39,807 nt of DNA, from contig LNEZ01000058.1 of assembly GCA_001464215.1 (NCBI GenBank), positions 1 through 39,807 on the forward strand. The letters are read 5' to 3'. Shown one piece after another: positions 33,877 through 39,807 of the stretch (positions are counted from its first letter, which is position 1; every line of letters starts with the position of its first letter). The notes below the pieces were generated by a model. The model did no database searches and was not told where the DNA came from. It was given only the letters and a program-made list of their open reading frames with translations. The translations under genes were made by a program, and so were the position numbers. Origin of the DNA: Rhizobiales bacterium Ga0077548. GTDB lineage: Bacteria; Pseudomonadota; Alphaproteobacteria; Rhizobiales; Xanthobacteraceae.

Positions 33877-34341
33877 TCACGCCGTCACTTTCAAGCCGAT
33901 CGCCCGCGCGCGTTTGCGCATGACCTCGGAAAATTCGGGAGACGGGAAGGGCATGATGCGAAGCGTGATCGAAGCGTCGGCGACGGGCGTGCCGTCTTCT
34001 TTCTTCACTTTGCATTTGGTGACGCCGTAGCCGGAGCCTTCGTGTTCGATAACGGCTTCGGCGAACAGCGGCGTGTTGGGCGTCACGAAGTTGCGCATCT
34101 TCGCTTCTTTCACGGAAGCGAGAAATCCCATTCTCTCGAAATTGAGTTTGGCAAGCAGAATCCAGCCTGACGCCTGCGCCATGAACTCGACAAAGAGCAC
34201 GCCCGGCACCAGCGGGTGACCGGGGAAGTGGCCCTCAAAAACGGGGCTCGCGTCAGGCACATTGCCCCGCACGACAATGCGGCCCTCTGAAAGGTTCAGC
34301 TCTTCGATCTTGTCGACGAGCTCGAAATATTCGAGCCGCAT
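33877..34341 (-). CDS. fabZ: 3-hydroxyacyl-ACP dehydratase, FabZ type (FabZXL)
   Basis: A 154-residue hotdog-fold dehydratase. The catalytic His is H38 in FEGHFPGHP and the Glu is E52 in VEFMAQ; the 14-residue spacing equals that of H54/E68 in known FabZ enzymes. It removes water from 3-hydroxyacyl-AcpXL during each elongation round. I chose ATG 34341 (MRLEYFEL), eight bases after the acpXL stop; an upstream extension would overlap acpXL and is Arg-rich out-of-frame sequence. The operon context gives it a dedicated role in the very-long-chain pathway. Confidence 0.92.
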   Translation of the reverse strand: MRLEYFELVDKIEELNLSEGRIVVRGNVPDASPVFEGHFPGHPLVPGVLFVEFMAQASGWILLAKLNFERMGFLASVKEAKMRNFVTPNTPLFAEAVIEHEGSGYGVTKCKVKKEDGTPVADASITLRIMPFPSPEFSEVMRKRARAIGLKVTA

Positions 34342-34349
34342 GGAAGACC

Positions 34350-34634
34350 TTACGCGCCCTTGGCGGCGACGAGTCCGTCGATGCGCTCGGCGAGGTTCTT
34401 CAGCACGAAATACTGCTCCGTCGTGGCCTTGCCGTCGTTGACTTCGGCGGTCCATTGCTCGAGCGGCAGTTTGATGCCGAACGCCTTGTCGATTGCAAAA
34501 GCGATATCGAGGAAGTCGAGGCTGTCGATGCCGAGATCGTCGATGGCGTGGCTTTCCGGCGTGATCTGCTCACGCGGGATATCGCAGGTTTCGGCGATGA
34601 TGTTGGCGACCGTATCGAAGGTCGAGGAGGACAT
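34350..34634 (-). CDS. acpXL: Acyl carrier protein AcpXL
   Basis: A 94-residue acyl carrier protein, the special carrier for the C27-hydroxylated C28 chain of rhizobial lipid A. The phosphopantetheine serine is S38 in DLGIDSLDF. It is longer than housekeeping AcpP (about 78) by a C-terminal extension ([20 protein letters not shown]), the known mark of AcpXL. I chose ATG 34634 with GGAGG-like purines upstream; the frame is open further but that part is not protein-like. It is the first gene of the seven-gene minus-strand cluster, preceded by a stable leader hairpin. Confidence 0.94.
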   Translation of the reverse strand: MSSSTFDTVANIIAETCDIPREQITPESHAIDDLGIDSLDFLDIAFAIDKAFGIKLPLEQWTAEVNDGKATTEQYFVLKNLAERIDGLVAAKGA

Positions 34635-34658
34635 GGATATTGCTCCGCTCGGTGCCGG

Positions 34659-34694
34659 ATTGGCGGTGGAAAGGAAAAAAGAGCCGCCGCCAAT
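34659..34694 (-). promoter_or_regulatory. Leader hairpin of the acpXL transcript
   Basis: ATTGGCGGTGG (34659-34669) and CCGCCGCCAAT (34684-34694) form an 11-position stem, all paired if one G-U type pair is allowed, with a 14-base purine-rich loop on the plus strand (pyrimidine-rich in the mRNA). It ends 25 bases before the acpXL start, just outside the ribosome site. No T run follows, so it is not a terminator. Confidence 0.4.
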
Positions 34695-34809
34695 GGCTTG
34701 TCGGCACTCTATTGTGTCGCGGTTCGTATAGCGGACGATATGGGGGCTTTCAATGCCGGGAACAGGCTTGGGAGGCCCCAAAATCCATTGATCTAAAGGC
34801 TTTTTGTGA

Positions 34810-34862
34810 AGGGGGCGCGCCTCCCGTTGCGGCATCAAGGGTCTCGCGGGATCGTGCCCCCT
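34810..34862 (+). promoter_or_regulatory. Nested stem upstream of the copper chaperone gene
   Basis: AGGGGGC (34810-34816) pairs with GCCCCCT (34856-34862); inside, TCCCG (34822-34826) pairs with CGGGA (34847-34851). The two stems with an internal loop end 65 bases before the gene at 34928. It may be a leader structure; no known riboswitch class is recognised. Confidence 0.25.
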
Positions 34863-34927
34863 CGGCTATGGCTGCCCGCAAGGTTCCCCGATCAGGGTTT
34901 GCCGCTCCCAAATCCGGAGTTTTCAAG

Positions 34928-35416
34928 ATGCGCCTCCCGACGCTGCTGCTGTCCCTGTCTTTTGCCCTTTCGGCTGTCTCTGGCGCCTCCGCGAACGACA
35001 TCGCCAAGGGCGATCTGGTGATCTCCGCGCCCTGGTCGCGGGCGACGCCAGCCGGTGCGCAGGTTGCGGGCGGCTACGTGGTGATTACAAACAAGGGTCT
35101 TTCGGCGGAGCGTCTGGTCTCCTTCAGCACCGATCTCGCTGGCCAGCCCGAAGTGCACGAGATGACCAACGAGGGCGGGGTCATGAAAATGCGACCGCTC
35201 GCAAAGGGTCTCGTGATCCCGGCGGGTGCCACCGTGAAGCTGGAGCCGGGCGGCTATCACCTGATGTTGCTTAAGCTGAAGAAGCCGCTGACCGCAGGCC
35301 AGCGCTACAAGGCGACGCTCGTTTTCGAGAAGGCCGGGGCGGTCGAGGTCGAATTCGAGGTGCGTGCGATGGGTGCGGGCCAGCAGAAGAGCCACGGCGG
35401 CCACCACAATCACTAG
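34928..35416 (+). CDS. PCu(A)C-type periplasmic copper chaperone
   Basis: A 162-residue exported protein. The signal peptide (MRLPTLLLSLSFALSAVSG) is cut near ASA, giving NDIAKGDLVISAPWSRATP. The copper(I) site follows the PCu(A)C pattern: H and M in VHEMTNEGGVMKM and H and M in GGYHLMLLKL. Such proteins hand copper to the CuA centre of cytochrome oxidase. The tail HGGHHNH is a further His-rich metal-binding end. ATG 34928 was chosen because it gives the signal peptide; the frame is open upstream through noncoding leader sequence. The gene stands alone, divergent from acpXL. Confidence 0.9.
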   Translation: MRLPTLLLSLSFALSAVSGASANDIAKGDLVISAPWSRATPAGAQVAGGYVVITNKGLSAERLVSFSTDLAGQPEVHEMTNEGGVMKMRPLAKGLVIPAGATVKLEPGGYHLMLLKLKKPLTAGQRYKATLVFEKAGAVEVEFEVRAMGAGQQKSHGGHHNH

Positions 35417-35440
35417 AGGCCACCATTAAGACCACGGCGC

Positions 35441-35466
35441 CAAGACAAAAAAACAAGACAAAAAAA
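35441..35466 (+). repeat. Perfect 13-bp tandem direct repeat
   Basis: CAAGACAAAAAAA occurs twice in a row (35441-35453 and 35454-35466) in the gap between the copper chaperone and antiporter genes. Replication slippage at the A run is the simplest origin. Confidence 0.8.
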
Positions 35467-35599
35467 CCGGACAAATCCGCAAGAAGTTTCGAGACCTTCG
35501 CAGTTCTACCTCCCATAATATGAACTGGTAGAAATCAGGGCCGGCCGGGTGGTGAATCCGCTCGCCCGGCTCGGTCATGAATGGCCGCTGCGGAGCCCA

Positions 35600-37402
35600 A
35601 TGAGTTCGATCGGTTATGCCAATGCTCTCATTCTGGTCGGCGCTGCGCTGGCCGTGCTTGGCGTGTTTTCGAGCCTTATTGCGACGCGCGTTGGCGCTCC
35701 CTTGCTGCTCGTCTTCCTTCTCGTCGGAATTCTCGCGGGCGAAGAAGGGCCGGGCGGGATCAAGTTCGACGACTTCTATTCGACCTATCTCGTCGGTTCC
35801 GCGGCACTTGCCATCGTTCTGTTCGACGGCGGGTTGCGGACGCGATTTGCTGCTTTCCGCGGCGCATTCTTTCCAGCGATCACGCTCGCGACACTCGGAG
35901 TCGTCCTCACTGCTGTCCTGATCGGCTTGGTCGCGACCTATGTCCTGAATCTGAATTTTCTCGAAGGCTTGCTGATCGGGTCCATTGTCGCTTCGACCGA
36001 CGCGGCGGCGGTATTCTTTCTGTTGCGCGCGGGCGGACAGCAGTTGAAGCGCCGCGTAGCTGCGACGCTGGAAATGGAATCCGGCACCAACGACCCGATC
36101 GCAGTCTTCATGACGATTCTGATCGTGCAGTTGTTGTTGGTGAGCGGACAGACTTCGGTTGGCTCAATCGCCTATGCGGCGCTGCGCGAAGCCCTGCTCG
36201 GCGGGTTGATTGGCGTGGCCGGAGGCTTTGCAATTTCGTTTGCGCTGAATCGCATCGCGCTGCCCTCCGGACTGCACCCGTTGATGGTCGTAGCTTCCGC
36301 TCTATTTATTTACGCCCTCGCCGTAGTGGTCGGCGGCTCGGGATTTCTCGCGGTCTATCTTGCCGGCATCGTACTCGGCAATCGCCCGGTACGCGCATTC
36401 GCGTCGATTACGACATTTCACGACACGCTCACCTGGCTTTGCCAGATTGCGATGTTCATCATGCTCGGCCTTCTGGTCACGCCGACGAAGCTCATTCCCT
36501 ATCTCGCAGGTTCGCTTGCGCTGGCCTTCTTCCTGATTCTGGTTGCGCGGCCCATTGCGGTCTGGATCTGTCTCGCGCCGTTTGGATTTCAGACTTCCGA
36601 AAAAGCGTTCATATCCTGGGTCGGGCTGCGCGGCGCAGTATCGATTTTCCTGGCGGCAATCCCGACGCTTTCCGGCGTGCCCGGCGCCGAAGTTTATTTC
36701 AGTGTCGCCTTCGTAGTGGTGGTGGTTTCCTTGATCGTGCAGGGCTGGTCGCTGACGGCTGTGGGCCGCAGGCTCGGCGTCGCACTCGACGACCCTGCGC
36801 CATCGGTGAAGCGTATCGAAATCGATTTGCCCGGGCAGTTGGATGAAGAACTCGTCGGTTACCCGATTGTCGAGGGCAGCCCCGTTGTCGGACACGGCAC
36901 ATGGCCCGCATGGGCAAAACCCGTGCTCATCGTTCGCAGCGAGGCGATCCTGTCGCCGCAGGAAGCGGGTGCGTTGCGCGTGGGAGATTACGGATATTTC
37001 CTTGCGCCGCCGCAGCGCGTGGAACGGCTGGACCGTCTGTTCGCTCCGAACGAAGGTTACATCGACGAAGAAACCTCCGCGGCATTTCCATTCAAGGGCG
37101 ATGTTCGCATGGGTGCCGTCGCCGATATGTACGATCTCAATGTGCCGCCTGCCGAACGCGAAATGACAATCGCGGAACTTTTCAATCGGCGTTTCGAGGA
37201 CAACCCTCGGCCCGGCAACCGGATCGATTTCGGTCATGCGCGTCTTGTGGTGCGCGATATAGATGACGACAATGTCTCTGAAGCCCGGCTCGACTTCGTG
37301 CAGGAACCGCAAGGCGGCTTTGCGCCTATACGTTCGACTTCACTACGCCGCCTGCTAGGCTATCCCAAGCGGCTGGCGCGCAAGGTTACGCGCCAGCGTT
37401 AG
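35600..37402 (+). CDS. nhaP2: Potassium/proton antiporter, NhaP2/CvrA-like (CPA1)
   Basis: A 600-residue cation/proton antiporter. About 12-13 transmembrane helices fill the first 400 residues, with FDGGLRT and the ion-binding-region ESGTNDP motif and an STDAAAVF stretch that also marks the CPA1 family. The cytoplasmic C-terminal part (about 200 residues) includes a TrkA-C/CorC-like domain (LVGYPIVEGSPVVG). This fits the NhaP2/CvrA group, which expels K+ in exchange for protons. ATG 35600 has GGAG upstream and starts directly before the first helix; a GTG at 35549 would add 17 residues. It has no operon partner upstream and the OsmC gene follows after 27 bases. Confidence 0.9.
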   Translation: MSSIGYANALILVGAALAVLGVFSSLIATRVGAPLLLVFLLVGILAGEEGPGGIKFDDFYSTYLVGSAALAIVLFDGGLRTRFAAFRGAFFPAITLATLGVVLTAVLIGLVATYVLNLNFLEGLLIGSIVASTDAAAVFFLLRAGGQQLKRRVAATLEMESGTNDPIAVFMTILIVQLLLVSGQTSVGSIAYAALREALLGGLIGVAGGFAISFALNRIALPSGLHPLMVVASALFIYALAVVVGGSGFLAVYLAGIVLGNRPVRAFASITTFHDTLTWLCQIAMFIMLGLLVTPTKLIPYLAGSLALAFFLILVARPIAVWICLAPFGFQTSEKAFISWVGLRGAVSIFLAAIPTLSGVPGAEVYFSVAFVVVVVSLIVQGWSLTAVGRRLGVALDDPAPSVKRIEIDLPGQLDEELVGYPIVEGSPVVGHGTWPAWAKPVLIVRSEAILSPQEAGALRVGDYGYFLAPPQRVERLDRLFAPNEGYIDEETSAAFPFKGDVRMGAVADMYDLNVPPAEREMTIAELFNRRFEDNPRPGNRIDFGHARLVVRDIDDDNVSEARLDFVQEPQGGFAPIRSTSLRRLLGYPKRLARKVTRQR

Positions 37403-37429
37403 AACAGAAACCACAAGGAGGACGTAATA

Positions 37430-37864
37430 ATGAAAAGCTATGCCAGCGCGCACTGGGAAGGCTCGCCGAAAGACGGCACCGGTACGCTCGATACCAAATC
37501 CGGCGTTCTCAAAAGCTCGCCCTACAGCGCGAAAGCTCGCTTCGAAGGCGGCACCTCGCAGACCACGCCCGAAGAAATGATCGGCGCGGCCCATGCCGGC
37601 TGCTACACCATGGCGCTCGGCTTCGGTCTGATGCGCGCGGGTATCAACCAGAAATCGATCCACACCGAGGCCGAGGTCGAGGTGATCCTCGGCGAGAAGG
37701 GCGCGAACATCACCGGCATCAAGCTGAAGACGACGGTGGTTGCGCCGGGTGCCGATGCCGCGAAAATCAAGGAAACCGCCGAAGAAGCGAAGAAAAACTG
37801 CCCGGTATCGAAAGCGCTCTCGGGCGTGCCGTCGATCACCTTGGAAGTCGAGGCAAAAGTCTGA
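37430..37864 (+). CDS. osmC: OsmC-family peroxiredoxin
   Basis: A 144-residue OsmC/Ohr-fold protein that reduces organic hydroperoxides. The two redox cysteines are C58 (AAHAGCYTM) and C124 (KKNCPVSKAL), in the expected positions; the GTLDTKSGVL start and the SIHTEAEVEV strand fit OsmC more than Ohr. A textbook AAGGAGG ribosome site stands upstream of the ATG. It follows the antiporter gene by 27 bases; both could belong to an osmotic or stress response. Confidence 0.93.
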   Translation: MKSYASAHWEGSPKDGTGTLDTKSGVLKSSPYSAKARFEGGTSQTTPEEMIGAAHAGCYTMALGFGLMRAGINQKSIHTEAEVEVILGEKGANITGIKLKTTVVAPGADAAKIKETAEEAKKNCPVSKALSGVPSITLEVEAKV

Positions 37865-37901
37865 TTTGTCGCTAACAAGCGTGACCGCGTAACATCCCTC
37901 G

Positions 37902-39050
37902 ATGCATCCCGTATTCGCCAATCTGCCGACCACGGTGTTCGAGGTGATGTCGCGGCTCGCGCGCGAACATGACGCGATCAATCTAGGTCAGGGCTTTCCG
38001 GACGATCCCGGCCCGGAAGATGTGCGCCGGAAAGCGGCAGAAGCGGTAGTCGAAGGCTGGAACCAGTATCCGCCGATGATGGGCCTGCCGGAATTGCGCG
38101 CTGCAGTCAGCAGGCACTATGCACATTGGCAGGGCGTCTCGCTCGATCCGGAGTCCGAAGTGATGATTACGTCGGGAGCGACCGAGGCGCTCACGGGCGC
38201 AATACTTACTTTGATCGAGCCGGGCGACGAGGTCGTTGTGTTCCAGCCGCTCTATGACTCTTATCTGCCGATGGTGAAGCGGGCAGGCGGGATTCCAAAA
38301 CTCGTTCGTCTCGAGCCACCGCACTGGCGCATCACGGAAGACGCGCTGAAGCGCGTTTTTACGAAGAAGACGAAGGCGGTGCTTTTCAACAATCCGCACA
38401 ATCCCGCCGGTATCGTCTATTCGATGGACGACCTGAAGCTGCTCGCACGTTTCTGCGAGGAGTTCGATGCGGTCGCGATCTGCGACGAAGTCTGGGAGCA
38501 CGTCGTCTTCGATGGCCGGAAACACGTCTCGATGCTGTCGGTGCCAGGTATGCGCGAGCGCACGGTGAAGATCGGATCGGCCGGAAAAATCTTCTGTCTC
38601 ACCGGCTGGAAAGTAGGCTTTGTCTGTGCGGCGCCCGCCTTGATGCGCGGGCTCTCGAAAGCGCACCAGTTCATTACTTTCACTACGCCGCCGAATTTGC
38701 AGGTGGCAGTGGCTTATGGGCTCGGCAAAGCCGACGATTATTTTACGTCGATGCGCTCGACGCTCGCCCGTTCGCGTGACCGCTTTGCTGGCGGCCTGAA
38801 AAAGCTCGGCTTCGCGCCGCTGGAAAGCCAGGGCACCTACTTCATGAATGTCGATCTCGCAGCACTTGGCATCAACGAGCGCGATACCGACTTCTGCCAG
38901 CGGCTGGTCACCGAGAACAAGGTTGCGGCGATCCCGGTATCTGCGTTCTACGCGGAAGACCCGGTTACCAGCGTGGTCCGGTTCTGCTTCGCCAAGCAGG
39001 ACGCGACCCTCGATGGGGCAATCGGGCGGATGGCAAGCCTGAGCCGCTAG
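37902..39050 (+). CDS. Pyridoxal phosphate-dependent aminotransferase, class I/II
   Basis: A 382-residue fold-type I aminotransferase. The PLP lysine is K229 in GSAGKIFCLTGWKVG, NNPHNPAG contains the Asn that holds the PLP ring region, and the carboxylate-binding Arg is in VVRFCFA near the C-terminus. INLGQGFPDDPGP and WNQYPPMMGLPELR resemble YbdL, methionine and kynurenine aminotransferases (subgroup I-gamma), which prefer Met, Gln, Tyr or Phe. The precise substrate cannot be set from sequence. ATG 37902 begins 37 bases after the osmC stop, without a strong ribosome site. Confidence 0.9.
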   Translation: MHPVFANLPTTVFEVMSRLAREHDAINLGQGFPDDPGPEDVRRKAAEAVVEGWNQYPPMMGLPELRAAVSRHYAHWQGVSLDPESEVMITSGATEALTGAILTLIEPGDEVVVFQPLYDSYLPMVKRAGGIPKLVRLEPPHWRITEDALKRVFTKKTKAVLFNNPHNPAGIVYSMDDLKLLARFCEEFDAVAICDEVWEHVVFDGRKHVSMLSVPGMRERTVKIGSAGKIFCLTGWKVGFVCAAPALMRGLSKAHQFITFTTPPNLQVAVAYGLGKADDYFTSMRSTLARSRDRFAGGLKKLGFAPLESQGTYFMNVDLAALGINERDTDFCQRLVTENKVAAIPVSAFYAEDPVTSVVRFCFAKQDATLDGAIGRMASLSR

Positions 39051-39173
39051 CGCGCCGAAATACAATTCGCTGTTTTTGCCTATTTTTTATACAGAGCGCA
39101 CAAGGCTGCCCAAGTTCTAATCCGCGCTGTCACATAAGCCCGTAAAATGGGCTGATTTGCTCATCCCAGAAGC

Positions 39174-39189
39174 TGGCATATGCATTGCA
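39174..39189 (+). promoter_or_regulatory. Sigma-54 (RpoN) promoter of urtA
   Basis: TGGCATATGCATTGCA matches the -24/-12 consensus TGGCAYRN4TTGCW at every defined position, with GG and GC at the required 10-bp spacing. The transcript should start near 39200, about 70 bases before the urtA ATG. The rest of the 218-bp gap (39051-39268) contains T-rich stretches and a weak AGCCC/GGGCT hairpin at 39137-39153. Confidence 0.75.
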
Positions 39190-39268
39190 ACTCCCTTGCT
39201 TGGCGTAAGCGTCCGCCAATGTTCGCGCGCCTTCGATCCATCCGGCTCGAACCTCATGGGGAGCTTTC

Positions 39269-39807
39269 ATGTTCAATTTCTTCAAAAAGCTGAGCGTTGC
39301 GGCCGGTACCGCGGCGCTGGCTGTTTCGATTTCGGCGGCGCCCGCCGCCTCGCAGGAGACCGTAAAGGTCGGCATCCTGCATTCGCTCTCGGGCACCATG
39401 GCGATCAGCGAAACCACGCTGAAAGACGTGATGCTCATGCTCATCGAAGAGCAGAACAAGAAGGGTGGCGTTCTCGGCAAGAAGCTGGAAGCCGTCGTCG
39501 TCGATCCTGCGTCGAACTGGCCGCTGTTCGCCGAAAAGGCGCGCGAGCTGATTAACGCGAACAAGGTTTCGGTCGTGTTCGGCTGCTGGACCTCGGTGTC
39601 ACGTAAATCCGTGCTGCCGGTGTTCAAGGAACTGAATTCGATCCTGTTCTATCCGGTGCAGTACGAAGGCGAAGAATCCGAGCGCAACGTGTTCTACACA
39701 GGTGCTGCGCCGAACCAGCAGGCGATCCCGGCGGTCGACTATCTCGCCAAGGAATACAAGATCGAGCGCTGGGTGCTCGCGGGCACGGACTACGTCTATC
39801 CGCGCAC
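39269..39807 (+). CDS. urtA: Urea ABC transporter substrate-binding protein, N-terminal part
   Basis: The first 179 codons of a periplasmic binding protein; the frame runs off the window end. The signal peptide ([20 protein letters not shown]) is cut near PAAS, giving [37 protein letters not shown] and [13 protein letters not shown] are characteristic of UrtA/FmdD and separate it from branched-chain amino acid binders. GGGGAG lies five bases before the ATG at 39269. The sigma-54 promoter just upstream implies nitrogen control through NtrC-type activators. urtBCDE and urease genes would be expected downstream, outside the window. Confidence 0.93.
   Translation, partial: MFNFFKKLSVAAGTAALAVSISAAPAASQETVKVGILHSLSGTMAISETTLKDVMLMLIEEQNKKGGVLGKKLEAVVVDPASNWPLFAEKARELINANKVSVVFGCWTSVSRKSVLPVFKELNSILFYPVQYEGEESERNVFYTGAAPNQQAIPAVDYLAKEYKIERWVLAGTDYVYPR

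Noticed and set aside
32638-34170. Open frame of 510 codons on the plus strand
   Set aside because: It lies opposite fabF2 and fabZ and shows the Arg/Ala/His-rich composition of a shadow frame.
36302-37312. Open frame of 336 codons on the minus strand
   Set aside because: Antisense to the antiporter gene and without any domain or start signal.

Overview
The window is GC-rich, densely coding chromosomal DNA from an alphaproteobacterium, most likely of the order Hyphomicrobiales (Rhizobiales), near the Bradyrhizobium/Xanthobacteraceae relatives. The strongest clue is the complete acpXL-fabZ-fabF2-fabF1-fabG-adh-lpxXL cluster, the signature pathway for the C28 very-long-chain acyl group of rhizobial lipid A. 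Supporting clues are an outer-membrane protein whose mature start reads ADIPVKAP, many TRAP/SDR/GST genes and an apparent RpoN-dependent urea transporter gene. I see no tRNA, rRNA, CRISPR, phage or insertion sequence.

Layout. (1) 1-4770: an aromatic catabolic operon with overlapping stops and starts: the 3' end of homogentisate dioxygenase, a fumarylacetoacetase-family hydrolase, a metallo-beta-lactamase-fold protein with a degenerate metal site, a small secreted cysteine protein, a flavoprotein aromatic hydroxylase and a DUF2783 protein. (2) 4771-6400: a porin-like outer-membrane protein behind a long palindrome, strong terminators, and a convergent small six-cysteine exported protein. (3) 6750-11780: cysS with a tiny membrane protein, citramalate synthase, a VOC protein, a LOG-family protein and an exported repeat-like protein. 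(4) 11940-17882: an Atm1-type ABC exporter, a fatty-acid-hydroxylase-superfamily membrane enzyme, an FkbM methyltransferase with a C-terminal extension, and the psd-pssA pair for phosphatidylethanolamine synthesis. (5) 18390-25147: a TRAP transporter (small, large and binding subunits), two SDR dehydrogenases, a GST and an mmsA gene that is frameshifted by an apparent deletion of about 28 bp. (6) 25379-28593: stand-alone motA-motB, a rhodanese and a PotF-like polyamine-binding protein without its transporter. (7) 28600-34634: the very-long-chain acyl cluster on the minus strand. (8) 34928-39807: a PCu(A)C copper chaperone, a K+/H+ antiporter, an OsmC protein, an aminotransferase and the start of urtA behind a consensus sigma-54 promoter.

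How genes may work together. Region 1 converts a hydroxylated aromatic acid through homogentisate to fumarate and acetoacetate. Region 5 is consistent with import of a small hydroxy acid, its oxidation by a YdfG-like SDR and conversion to an acyl-CoA by MmsA, although mmsA is broken here. Region 7 supplies a dedicated carrier protein, condensing, reducing and dehydrating enzymes plus the acyltransferase for lipid A. Its second ketosynthase lacks all three catalytic residues and therefore looks like a chain-length-factor-type partner.

The window holds no wholly unfamiliar multi-gene system. The points most worth a second look are the catalytically dead ketosynthase, the degenerate metallo-beta-lactamase in the homogentisate operon, the broken mmsA next to a TetR-like operator, the sigma-54 site before urtA, and a patch of atypical composition at the end of cysS.
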